Source: Staphylococcus hominis subsp. hominis (lineage in GTDB: Bacteria; Bacillota; Bacilli; Staphylococcales; Staphylococcaceae). From it: a DNA stretch of 64,000 bases. The stretch is from assembly GCF_002901845.1 (NCBI RefSeq), contig NZ_PPQE01000030.1, forward strand, positions 156,421-220,420. The letters are read 5' to 3'. Below, one piece after another: positions 6,022-13,290 of this stretch (position 1 is the first letter of the stretch; each line of letters opens with the position of its first letter). The notes below the pieces were generated by a model that was not told the origin of the DNA, did not search any database, and was given only the letters and a program-made list of their open reading frames with translations. The position numbers and the translations under genes were made by a program.

Positions 6022-7731
6022 TTAAAATTCTGAATGTGGATTGTGAGAATTTGAGAAATCAAATCCCATTTCTTTTATAACTTCATCTTTAATAGCAAAG
6101 CCTCTATGTTTTTTAGTCTCATGTCTAACCTGTATTTGTAAACGGTCTTTTTCTTTCTTAACTAAATAACCTTTTTTATCCCATTGTTTTGTTGTGGTGT
6201 ACATTTCATGACTTAATATATCTTTTACTGTATCGCCTAAAATACATAGGTAACCACGTTTATATACTGCTTTAATCTCCCCATTTTTTACGTAACTATA
6301 TCCATCGCCAGTTATATTATTTCGGTGAGCATCTAAATATTGCAGCATATCCTCAAGCATTTGTTTAGGTTTATCTATCGTTTTATTATTCTTCAACATA
6401 TTTTCATATGCTTGGTTAATAATCTTATAGTAGTCATGTTCAAAGCCATCTATATCATTAAGAATTTCACCAGTAAGCTGTAATAAGGCGAAACACTTTC
6501 CAATACGTTGCATTACTTCATTGATACCTTTTTCATTAAAGTATCTTAAGTAGCTTTCAAAACTTTCTTTATACTTATCCTTTTTTGATTGATATTGTTT
6601 AAAAAATTCAATTCCTAGCGTTCCGTAATTCTCTCTAAATTCATGATCTAATGAGATGAAATCATAATTATCTGGGTAAGGTTGTTCTTCTAAAGTAACG
6701 ACACGAGCCGATACCCCTGCTTTATCTTCTGCCATATTCGTAATTGAGGCCTCACCAGTAGAAAGCATGATGTTTTTCCATTCTTTCTTTTCATCAATAG
6801 TTAAATTCTTATTACTTCGGCTTTTACTTTCACCACTTGAATAGTTGTAGACAGCATTAGCTATAAAATTTGGTGATATATTTCGTGTATCATCTTTAAA
6901 CATTGGAAAAGAGTTCAAAAATGCAGCCATAGCCTCAATGCTGTTTCTAGTAGAACTCCATGTAGTTGTGAGGTCAGTAGTACCCCACACACTAGCTACT
7001 AGATTTAAAGTGAATGTTTTACCTGTTGAAGTACTGCCAGCAAGTTCAACAATAAATGGCATAATATCAAATTCATAAAGTAATACCGAACCTAGTGAGG
7101 CATATAACATCACCATAACCATAGGTAAATCTTTAATTTTTATAAATACTTTTTTTGAATAATCTTCGATTGTTCCTTTAGATTTAAATGAATTTACTAG
7201 TTTTTGAAAGCCTTTATCGTTATTAAAAAACTTGATATTTTTATGTTCCATTTCATCTTTGTAAGGATAAATGAAGTAATCTTTTACATGTCCTAATCGA
7301 GTTGCTACCTTTATATTGATAGGTGGATTATATCTCTTAGATTGATTAATATAATCAACTAATTTTGATGAAGTATTTGAAGTTACATCTAGTTTCCTAT
7401 TTGCTAGTTTGAGGAGTTGTCTATTATCTGTGATTTCTTCTGCAGTAACATTTAAATTTACTGGTGTTCTATTATCAAAAAAGTGCATGTTATAACTCAC
7501 TTCACCATTTTCAATATTTTCATATCTAGTATTGATTTCTGGAATAGTAGTAGTGATAAATCTTTCTTTATCTGGTTCACCATCTTTTCTACTTGGAATA
7601 ACTTGATAAAGTGCTGCACCATAACTATTAGGTTTCACTTTGTAACCATCTGGAATAATATTGGGAGTATATGTCTTTTTATTCATATTCTCTTTAATTT
7701 CGTTCATAATTTCATCATTAGTAAAGTTCAT
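6022..7731 (-). CDS. rep: Replication initiator/helicase Rep (DUF927-type ATPase)
   Basis: The protein has 569 residues. The Walker A motif is ELAGSTSTGKTFTLNLVASV (about residues 231-250), followed by WGTTDLTTTW and an acidic Walker B-like FPMFKDDTR; the sensor region includes LSTGEASI. This is the DUF927 helicase core found in mobile element replication proteins. The N-terminal 200 residues likely bind DNA. It lies immediately before the iteron origin and just after the primase gene, the SaPI pri-rep-ori order. It would act as a hexameric helicase that recognises the GTACCC iterons. Confidence 0.8.
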   Translation of the reverse strand: MNFTNDEIMNEIKENMNKKTYTPNIIPDGYKVKPNSYGAALYQVIPSRKDGEPDKERFITTTIPEINTRYENIENGEVSYNMHFFDNRTPVNLNVTAEEITDNRQLLKLANRKLDVTSNTSSKLVDYINQSKRYNPPINIKVATRLGHVKDYFIYPYKDEMEHKNIKFFNNDKGFQKLVNSFKSKGTIEDYSKKVFIKIKDLPMVMVMLYASLGSVLLYEFDIMPFIVELAGSTSTGKTFTLNLVASVWGTTDLTTTWSSTRNSIEAMAAFLNSFPMFKDDTRNISPNFIANAVYNYSSGESKSRSNKNLTIDEKKEWKNIMLSTGEASITNMAEDKAGVSARVVTLEEQPYPDNYDFISLDHEFRENYGTLGIEFFKQYQSKKDKYKESFESYLRYFNEKGINEVMQRIGKCFALLQLTGEILNDIDGFEHDYYKIINQAYENMLKNNKTIDKPKQMLEDMLQYLDAHRNNITGDGYSYVKNGEIKAVYKRGYLCILGDTVKDILSHEMYTTTKQWDKKGYLVKKEKDRLQIQVRHETKKHRGFAIKDEVIKEMGFDFSNSHNPHSEF

Positions 7732-7744
7732 AGAAAACTCCTCT

Positions 7745-8614
7745 CTAATTGTTGTAATGTTTTTTCATAATTGAATAAAAAGTAGCGTTTATCTCACGAT
7801 CATTCATTGGTGGTGTGCATGATTGCCCCCACATCTGAGCAAAGGCATAAATAATATGTTCATTTACTCTACGATTAAATAAGTGACCTAAAATACTTGC
7901 TAGTGATGAATTACGCCCACCTTCACTAACGCCAAATGCTTTTTCTTCCCAATAACTTGCGTCACGTCTTTTAAAGACTGGAGTAGATTTTGATTGAGTA
8001 GAAATATCAAATAATTTAGCCCACTCTTTAAGTGTCGATTTATCTATAATTGCAGCGTCGTTAAATTGAACTTCAAACGGGCTTTCATTACTTTTTCTAA
8101 CTGGTAACGCCATAGCCCTAGATGGTTGATAACTACCCTCATCAATTTTGCGTGCAATTTTTTGTGCTAATGTTCTTACATATATACGGTATTCATTTGC
8201 ACTTATACGCTTACTCAGTGGCACGTACAAACGTATTCTAGGGCTTTCATTTGTGTGATTAAATGTTGTGTGCCAAAACCATGCAAAGCCCTCTAATTCG
8301 CTTTTAATTGACTTGTGTAGCATGTTTAAATCATCTTCATCATCATAATCAAGTACAAGTACATCTCTATAAAGTACATTGTCATCATTTCTGTATTTTC
8401 GATATTCGTTGCCTTTATCATCTACGCCATCAGCAAGATCACCATATACTGCTGTCCCTCTAGCATATTTATTTATATTATTTTGTGGAATGGATAAACG
8501 ATTGATTAATTCACTCCAATTAGGTTGAGAGAAGTTCTTAAATGATGTAGCTTTTTCATTTCCATACCAAACCACACTCACTTGAGTATCATTTTCTAAT
8601 TGAATTTTGCTCAA
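7745..8614 (-). CDS. pri: Island primase with PriCT-type C-terminal helix domain
   Basis: A TTG start at 8612-8614 is preferred because GGAGGT lies six bases before it; the longer ORF has no site. This gives 289 residues. The segment DVLVLDYDDEDD supplies acidic metal-binding residues, and SPRIRLYVPLSKRIS fits an archaeo-eukaryotic-type primase core. The C-terminus, GGRNSSLASILGHLFNRR then YAFAQMWGQSCTPPMND, matches the primase C-terminal helix domain. It would make primers for island replication from the adjacent iteron origin. The rep start lies 13 bases downstream. Confidence 0.75.
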   Translation of the reverse strand: MSKIQLENDTQVSVVWYGNEKATSFKNFSQPNWSELINRLSIPQNNINKYARGTAVYGDLADGVDDKGNEYRKYRNDDNVLYRDVLVLDYDDEDDLNMLHKSIKSELEGFAWFWHTTFNHTNESPRIRLYVPLSKRISANEYRIYVRTLAQKIARKIDEGSYQPSRAMALPVRKSNESPFEVQFNDAAIIDKSTLKEWAKLFDISTQSKSTPVFKRRDASYWEEKAFGVSEGGRNSSLASILGHLFNRRVNEHIIYAFAQMWGQSCTPPMNDREINATFYSIMKKHYNN

Positions 8615-8636
8615 TTTTATACCTCCATGTATTAAA

Positions 8637-8688
8637 ACAAGAGCAAAGATGTTATAATACAAATGGAGTATTTTCTTATTGCTCTTGT
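8637..8688 (-). other. Ten-base perfect inverted repeat before the primase gene
   Basis: ACAAGAGCAA (8637-8646) is exactly complementary to TTGCTCTTGT (8679-8688) across a 32-base loop. It fills the gap between the 8708-9040 gene and the primase. No strong T run follows, so an RNA processing or translational control element in the leader of pri-rep is as likely as a terminator. Confidence 0.4.
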
Positions 8689-8707
8689 ATTTAATAAAAT
8701 TTATATA

Positions 8708-9040
8708 TTATGCGTTACTTTCGCTTTGGTCGGTTGGAAGTGACGCATTTTTTAATTCATCTATTGCATTGTTATAATGATGTTCCACTTGTTCAATCAT
8801 TGAATTAACATCAGTAAAGATTGAGTTGATTACTGCTAGATAAATAAAATGATTTTGAATATTTTCATTTGCAGTATATGCTGCTACTTGATCGTTAGAC
8901 GCAACTAGCATTTTTTTATATTCCTCAGCACGTTCCATTTCATCTGCTACTAAGTTTCTAAGTGCGTTGAGTTTAGAAGTTAAATTTGCACTTACTACTT
9001 CATCTTTGATTTCGTGAATTTGATATTTTAAATTTTTCAA
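8708..9040 (-). CDS. Helical island protein of unknown function
   Basis: The protein has 110 residues from a TTG start, with GGAGGAG overlapping the stop of the preceding gene. It is predicted almost wholly helical (SKLNALRNLVADEMERAEEY, then a second long amphipathic helix ending in DELKNAS). Size and position before the primase resemble the DUF1474 proteins of SaPIs, but the match is not clear enough to assign. Its translation is coupled to the 9044-9457 gene. Confidence 0.5.
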   Translation of the reverse strand: MKNLKYQIHEIKDEVVSANLTSKLNALRNLVADEMERAEEYKKMLVASNDQVAAYTANENIQNHFIYLAVINSIFTDVNSMIEQVEHHYNNAIDELKNASLPTDQSESNA

Positions 9041-9043
9041 CGA

Positions 9044-9457
9044 CTACTCCTCCAAACTTTCAACAAAAATTGTCATTTCTTCAATAGCTATTTTTAATTC
9101 TTCAATATCGTCTTTAGTTAAGAATTTACTAATATTAGAATCTTCATAAATGATAGGGAAATCTGTAAAAGTTTCAGTAGCTTGAACAAGATTTTTATAT
9201 TCTTGATAATCATTAGTAATTTCTAAAATTTCATTATCATTTAAATAAGGATACATTTTTTTAATAATTGAAATATCTTTACTACGACGTTTTTGTAATA
9301 GTTTCATCATTTTTTTAACATGTTTTTTATCTTTAAAAATTAAATCGCCACTTACTTTACTTTCAATATTTTTGTAATCATTTTTAGTTAAATTTTTCAT
9401 TTTTTCATTTTCCTCTCTGAAATTATTTGTTGTTTTTAATTTTTGATTAATGTTCAT
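9044..9457 (-). CDS. Charged island protein of unknown function
   Basis: The protein has 137 residues. GGAGGAG six bases before the ATG supports the start. The first half is very lysine-rich, with the run KKHVKKMMKLLQKRRSKDIS. The second half is acidic (DDIEELKIAIEEMTIFVESL). A dipolar, helical protein of this type could bind DNA or another protein, but I do not recognise a family. It is inside the leftward replication operon. Confidence 0.5.
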   Translation of the reverse strand: MNINQKLKTTNNFREENEKMKNLTKNDYKNIESKVSGDLIFKDKKHVKKMMKLLQKRRSKDISIIKKMYPYLNDNEILEITNDYQEYKNLVQATETFTDFPIIYEDSNISKFLTKDDIEELKIAIEEMTIFVESLEE

Positions 9458-9471
9458 TTACTACTCCTCCA

Positions 9472-9654
9472 TTAAAAATATTCTTTAAGTGCCTTTAAAA
9501 AATAAGAATTTTGTTTATCTCTTATATCAAACTTGATAATTGCTACCATGCTTGAGAATAAGAAAAAAGCTAAAGCATAATGTAATTGACTATGCATATT
9601 TAAAAACACAGTAATGATACATATATAAATAAGTTCATTTATAAATCTAAGCAC
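9472..9654 (-). CDS. Small membrane protein of the island early operon
   Basis: The protein has 60 residues from a GTG start preceded by AGGAGG seven bases upstream. Two hydrophobic stretches, about residues 8-20 and 26-42 (LHYALAFFLFSSMVAII), suggest a two-helix hairpin with a basic tail. No family is recognised. A membrane protein among DNA-handling genes is out of place functionally and could affect superinfection or host physiology. Confidence 0.5.
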   Translation of the reverse strand: MLRFINELIYICIITVFLNMHSQLHYALAFFLFSSMVAIIKFDIRDKQNSYFLKALKEYF

Positions 9655-9672
9655 TTTTATGCCTCCTTTTTA

Positions 9673-9945
9673 TTAAAGCCAACCTTTATGACGTTTACTA
9701 AGATACTCTTTAAAGCCATCAATAGAGATAACTGTCATTGTAGATGACAAGCTGTAATATAGATCTTCTACACCTTTGTTATCTTTATCATATTCTTTGA
9801 GAATTCTATTAACCGATGAATAAGAAATCCCAAATAGTTTAGCAATGGCATTAGGCTTTGCCATGATTGGCTTTACTATCACTTGTTTAGGTTCAGTCAC
9901 TACATTTTCTTTAGTTGGTAAATCTTGCAACTTTACATGTGGCAT
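9673..9945 (-). CDS. HTH protein, candidate excisionase or early regulator
   Basis: The protein has 90 residues with a clear GAGGAGG site. The central segment AKPNAIAKLFGISYSSVNRI is a helix-turn-helix of the type found in excisionases and small phage regulators. The tail, TMTVISIDGFKEYLSKRHKG, is conserved-looking and basic. It is the second gene of the leftward operon. Excision support or DNA-binding regulation are both plausible. Confidence 0.55.
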   Translation of the reverse strand: MPHVKLQDLPTKENVVTEPKQVIVKPIMAKPNAIAKLFGISYSSVNRILKEYDKDNKGVEDLYYSLSSTMTVISIDGFKEYLSKRHKGWL

Positions 9946-9948
9946 AGT

Positions 9949-10110
9949 TTAGGCCTCCTCTTTTTCTAATGTGTCTAGTAACTTTTCTTTATTGATAAGA
10001 ATTTTGCCGCCAATTTTAGTGTGTGGTATTACATTTTTTTGAATAAGTTTATATGTGTGCCTTTCACTCATTCTTATCAATTCAGCTGTTTCCTTAACAG
10101 TAAGATACAT
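9949..10110 (-). CDS. xis: Excisionase-family HTH protein (Xis/AlpA-like)
   Basis: The ATG at 10108-10110 is chosen because AGGTGAT lies a few bases before it, giving 53 residues rather than 61. The sequence MYLTVKETAELIRMSERHTY then KLIQKNVIPHTKIGGKILIN is the classic MerR-like fold of small excisionases, with the wing KIGGK. It is the first gene opposite the XRE repressor, the place of str or xis in SaPIs. It may aid integrase in excision or activate the leftward operon. Confidence 0.65.
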   Translation of the reverse strand: MYLTVKETAELIRMSERHTYKLIQKNVIPHTKIGGKILINKEKLLDTLEKEEA

Positions 10111-10313
10111 ATAATCACCTCGCTTATAGTCCATTTACAATACTTAAATTGTATATTTGTATTATATGCAGTACTATGAAAATTGTCAACATGTTTGTCT
10201 TATTTTTATTTTTCGTACTATATTTAATACATTTTTTATTTAGAGTACTTCTTATATGTCTTTTTTAGTTCTCATAGACTTATAAAGATGGTATATTTAT
10301 TTTGGTGATTATT
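10111..10313. promoter_or_regulatory. Divergent control region between repressor and leftward operon
   Basis: This 203-base AT-rich gap separates the repressor (rightward) from the Xis-like gene (leftward). In SaPIs this is where Stl binds to silence both promoters until a helper-phage protein removes it. No perfect operator palindrome stands out by eye, so the role is inferred from arrangement only. Confidence 0.45.
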
Positions 10314-11075
10314 ATGATAAAATTTAACTTAAAAAAATTATTAGATGAAAAAGATTACTCTATTACTAAGTTACATTCCGAAACTGGAATTTCTAGAAAT
10401 TCATTAACCTTATTAGCAAATGGAAAAAGTCAAGGCGTTCAATTTGAAACTCTAGAAAAGATAGCTATTGCTTTAAATGTAGAAATTAGTGATTTATTCA
10501 TAAGATCGTTTGACGTTCTTCAATTCCAAATAATTACTAAAGAAATTAAAGATGTAAACGAAATACCTCAATATGAAAGTGAACTAGGAAAAGGCATTAG
10601 AGATATAAATAGAAATCGTTTTAAAGAAAATGAATTAAATACTTTAAAATGTCGTTTAGTTATTGATGATAAGGAAAGAATATTCTATTTTCCTTATCGC
10701 TTAATAGTTAAGTTTAATCCTGTCCCTAGCTTTGATATTGAAATAGATATAAAAAGATACGATATAGAAAAAAACTTCCAATTTTTATATAACGAATTTT
10801 TTTATTTAGACTATTTAATAAATTACTACTTTACTAATTCCATAATGAAATTTGAGGAAAATTTTATAAAAAAGATGGTTGAAGAATATAATTTAAACGC
10901 TTATATATTAAAATTTCGTGAAGATTTAAAGAAAGAGAGAGATTATCAAGTTATTAGTTTAACTAAAAAATTAAGAACGAATAAAAAGAGTTTAAATGAT
11001 TTTATTGATAAATTTAACAGAAATTATTCTTATAAAGTTACTATTGATGATGGTATAATTTTAAATTCTAAATAA
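10314..11075 (+). CDS. XRE-family master repressor, Stl-equivalent
   Basis: ATG at 10314 is preferred over an in-frame TTG upstream because GGTGAT precedes it; this gives 253 residues. The N-terminus holds a full XRE helix-turn-helix (DYSITKLHSETGISRNSLTL then LEKIAIALNVEISDLF). The remaining 180 residues, rich in aromatic and charged residues, form a C-terminal domain that I do not recognise. In SaPIs the Stl C-terminal domain is the part that binds the inducing phage protein. It lies divergent from the early operon and 23 bases before int, as stl does. Confidence 0.7.
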   Translation: MIKFNLKKLLDEKDYSITKLHSETGISRNSLTLLANGKSQGVQFETLEKIAIALNVEISDLFIRSFDVLQFQIITKEIKDVNEIPQYESELGKGIRDINRNRFKENELNTLKCRLVIDDKERIFYFPYRLIVKFNPVPSFDIEIDIKRYDIEKNFQFLYNEFFYLDYLINYYFTNSIMKFEENFIKKMVEEYNLNAYILKFREDLKKERDYQVISLTKKLRTNKKSLNDFIDKFNRNYSYKVTIDDGIILNSK

Positions 11076-11098
11076 AATAGAATTGGAGGCTCACTCAC

Positions 11099-12316
11099 AT
11101 GTGGCATGAGAAATTTACTAATAAACATGGTGAAACTAAATATCGCTATTATGAGAAGTATAAAGATCCACTCACAAACAAATGGCGACGTGTTAGCGTG
11201 GTGCTTAATAAGAATGGAAAGCAATCACAGAAAGAGGCTCAGAAACGCTTAAATGAGCGTATAGAAGAAAAACTAAATAATAAGACACCTACTACATTAA
11301 AGTCGCTAACTTTCCATGCTGCATGTGATGAGTGGTTTGAAAACTATAAATTAGTATCTGGAGCTAAACAATCAACTATAAGAGCAAAAACTTACAGACT
11401 TGCTCACATCAAAGAGCGAATAAATGAGGATATTCTTGTCGATAAAATGAATGCTCAAGTTATTCAAGATTACATAAATACATCAATGAAAGAAAATAAT
11501 ATTAAACACATTACAATTAAAGTCAATGTGAGCCTTATAAAGAGTGTATTGAAGTTTGCTCAGAAAAAGTACAATATCTCAGATATATCATATATAGATA
11601 ATGTGTCATTACCTAAGAAAGCAGTAACTAGAGAAGAAATCAAAGCAAAACGTGAGAATTATCTAGAAATGAATGAAGTACATAAACTCATTGATGAACT
11701 TAACCATAAGGCAAGCACTAGTAATAAAGGCTATATTAAACGCTCATATATGATGACTGCATACATCACTGAGTTTCAAGTATTGAACGGTTTAAGAATT
11801 GGTGAGTTGTTAGCACTCCAACCTGAAAACATTGATTTTAAGAATAAAAAGATTGAGATTGATGGCACAATAGCATGGATAACTAAAGATGGTGTACGTG
11901 GCTTTAAAGATACAACTAAGACTGAGGCCTCTTATCGCACTATATCTATTACCACTAGAAGTTGTGAGATATTGCGTAAGGTAATGTTGGAAAATAAGAA
12001 ATCGGCTAAGTGGGATAGTAATTTTAAAGAGAGAAATTTTATTTTTACAAATAGTAAAGGTAGTCCTATGCCCTTATCGTCTATTAATGCTAACATTAAG
12101 AACGCTGCAAAGAATGTAGGTATTGAAAAAGATATTTCAACTCACACTATGCGTCACAGTCACATATCCTTATTATCACAATTAGGAGTGTCACTGCGTG
12201 CAATAATGGATCGTGTAGGCCATAAAGATTATAAAACAACTTTACAGATATATAGTCATGTTACTGAACAAATGGATAAAGATATGATGAGTAAGTTGGA
12301 AAAAGTTGGAAAATAA
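11099..12316 (+). CDS. int: Tyrosine-recombinase integrase of the island
   Basis: The protein has 405 residues with GGAGG nine bases before the ATG. The order is an arm-binding N-terminal domain (FTNKHGETKYRYYEKYKDP), a SAM-like core-binding domain, and a catalytic domain. Catalytic residues visible are Arg in VLNGLRIGELLAL, His-x-x-Arg in HTMRHSHISLL, the second His in VGHKDYKTT and the nucleophile Tyr in LQIYSHV. It would integrate the island at its attachment site, which the right junction places inside ebh. It follows the repressor in one transcript. Confidence 0.92.
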   Translation: MWHEKFTNKHGETKYRYYEKYKDPLTNKWRRVSVVLNKNGKQSQKEAQKRLNERIEEKLNNKTPTTLKSLTFHAACDEWFENYKLVSGAKQSTIRAKTYRLAHIKERINEDILVDKMNAQVIQDYINTSMKENNIKHITIKVNVSLIKSVLKFAQKKYNISDISYIDNVSLPKKAVTREEIKAKRENYLEMNEVHKLIDELNHKASTSNKGYIKRSYMMTAYITEFQVLNGLRIGELLALQPENIDFKNKKIEIDGTIAWITKDGVRGFKDTTKTEASYRTISITTRSCEILRKVMLENKKSAKWDSNFKERNFIFTNSKGSPMPLSSINANIKNAAKNVGIEKDISTHTMRHSHISLLSQLGVSLRAIMDRVGHKDYKTTLQIYSHVTEQMDKDMMSKLEKVGK

Positions 12317-12318
12317 TT

Positions 12319-12427
12319 GTTGACTTACTATTGTAGTCGATGTTAATATTTGTTTATAAACAAGTCAACTAATCCATGACAGTAGACACCCCACCATAAG
12401 GGGCTGGGCGAAATCATGGTTTTTTTT
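12319..12427 (+). ncRNA. Structured RNA/terminator element between int and the NYN gene
   Basis: GTTGACTT (12319-12326) is exactly complementary to AAGTCAAC (12362-12369). Then CCATGA (12374-12379) pairs with TCATGG (12414-12419) enclosing the hairpin CCCC/GGGG (12389-12403), and eight T residues follow (12420-12427). A promoter-like TTGACT (12320) and TAATAT (12344) with an 18-base gap would start a transcript of about 70 bases ending at the T run. It may be the int terminator, an attenuator for the NYN gene, or a small RNA. Confidence 0.5.
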
Positions 12428-12450
12428 ATGCATAAAAAAGGAGAACGTAG

Positions 12451-13125
12451 ATGAAAAAAGTTGCTATATTAGTAGATGGTGGATATTACAGAAAAAGAAG
12501 TAAAACAGTATTTGGTAAAAAAACTGCCAAAGAAAGAGCTGATGAACTATATAGATACTGTAATAGACACTTAAAAGAAACTCACTTTAAAGAAGAAATA
12601 CATAATGAGCTTTATAGAATATTTTATTATGATTGCCCTCCTATTGACAAACAAGTATTTCATCCCCTTACTCGTAAAACCATTGATTTCACTAAAAGTG
12701 AAACAAAACAATGGACTAATGACTTCTTCAAGGAAATCTCAAAAAAAAGAAAAGTAGCACTAAGATTGGGAGAGTTAAATGAATCAACAGTACATTATAA
12801 CTTGAAACACCATACCACTAAACAACTACTTAATGGTAGCAAAGATCTTAATAATCTTGAAACAAACGATTTTGCTTTATCACTAGTTCAAAAAGGCGTA
12901 GATATGAAAATCGGATTAGATATTGCATCCATTTCCTATAAACATCAAGTAGATAAAATCATATTAATTGCTGGAGATAGTGATTTTGTGCCTGCTGCAA
13001 AATTAGCAAGGACTGAAGGTATTGACTTTGTTCTTGATTCACTTGGAGCAGATATAAGAGACAGTCTTTCATTACATATTGATGGACGTCGCACTTGTGA
13101 CGAGGCATATAGAAAGAAAAAATAA
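12451..13125 (+). CDS. NYN/PIN-like domain nuclease (LabA/DUF88 family), island cargo
   Basis: The protein has 224 residues with AAAGGAG eight bases upstream. The N-terminal strand KKVAILVDGGYYRKR carries the first acidic active-site residue of NYN domains. IILIAGDSDFVPAAKLA holds the D-S-D acidic cluster, and a final FVLDSLGADI follows. NYN domains are metal-dependent RNases of the PIN superfamily. The gene is alone between int and the chromosomal junction, a known cargo position in PICIs, and is bracketed by its own leader structure and terminator. Anti-phage defence by RNA cleavage is a reasonable inference but is not shown by sequence. Confidence 0.8.
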   Translation: MKKVAILVDGGYYRKRSKTVFGKKTAKERADELYRYCNRHLKETHFKEEIHNELYRIFYYDCPPIDKQVFHPLTRKTIDFTKSETKQWTNDFFKEISKKRKVALRLGELNESTVHYNLKHHTTKQLLNGSKDLNNLETNDFALSLVQKGVDMKIGLDIASISYKHQVDKIILIAGDSDFVPAAKLARTEGIDFVLDSLGADIRDSLSLHIDGRRTCDEAYRKKK

Positions 13126-13126
13126 G

Positions 13127-13148
13127 GCCGATATCTCGGCTTTTTTTT
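13127..13148 (+). terminator. Intrinsic terminator after the NYN gene
   Basis: GCCGA and TCGGC form a perfect stem around TATC (13127-13140), followed by eight T residues. It begins one base after the stop codon. Confidence 0.85.
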
Positions 13149-13176
13149 ATGCTTAAAATCAAGTTTTTTCACATTA

Positions 13177-13194
13177 TGCCCTTATTCTGCCCTT
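13177..13194. repeat. Candidate integrase arm-type sites
   Basis: Two direct copies of TGCCCTT (13177-13183 and 13188-13194) start 11 bases apart, about one helical turn. TGCCC-type repeats next to the integration end are common in staphylococcal phages and islands as integrase arm sites. They lie 70 bases from the ebh junction. Confidence 0.5.
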
Positions 13195-13290
13195 TTTTAT
13201 GTATAAATAAATCAAAAATAACCTAAAAGCACTGATATATCAACACTTTATAAAAATTATGTTGTTTAACCTTCGGTAACACCTACATGA
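13195..13290. other. Island-chromosome junction (attachment site region) inside ebh
   Basis: Reading leftward, ebh coding sequence continues to codons for HVGVTEG and then hits TAA at 13266-13268, exactly where the next FIVAR repeat should continue with a KKP-type motif. Left of this the DNA is AT-rich island sequence with no ebh homology. The core must lie at or next to about 13,260-13,290. Its duplicate at the left end is not in the window, so the exact core cannot be given. Confidence 0.6.

Larger units (their letters stand above)
1..13270. mobile_element. SaPI-like phage-inducible chromosomal island (PICI), right part
   Basis: The gene order is that of a staphylococcal pathogenicity island: integrase and XRE repressor in one direction, and divergently Xis-like HTH proteins, primase, Rep helicase, iteron origin, a capsid-interference operon behind LexA-like boxes and a small terminase subunit. 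There are no large terminase, portal, capsid, tail or lysis genes, so this is not a prophage. The right end abuts the interrupted ebh gene near 13,266. The left end is not in the window, so the island is larger than 13.2 kb. The boundary is inferred from loss of ebh reading frame, not from a direct repeat, because only one end is visible. Confidence 0.88.

Noticed and set aside
7483-7770. A 95-codon plus-strand ORF over rep
   Set aside because: It is antisense to the rep gene, with phenylalanine- and isoleucine-rich sequence typical of shadow frames, and no binding site.
12451-13125. The NYN gene as part of a toxin-antitoxin pair
   Set aside because: No partner gene is present on either side within the transcript, and the upstream RNA has no tandem repeats of the type III antitoxin kind, so this stays only a weak alternative.
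1-13270. A complete or defective prophage
   Set aside because: There is a small terminase subunit and integrase, but no large terminase, portal, capsid, tail, holin or lysin gene, and the pri-rep-ori order with a CpmB-like protein is that of an island.
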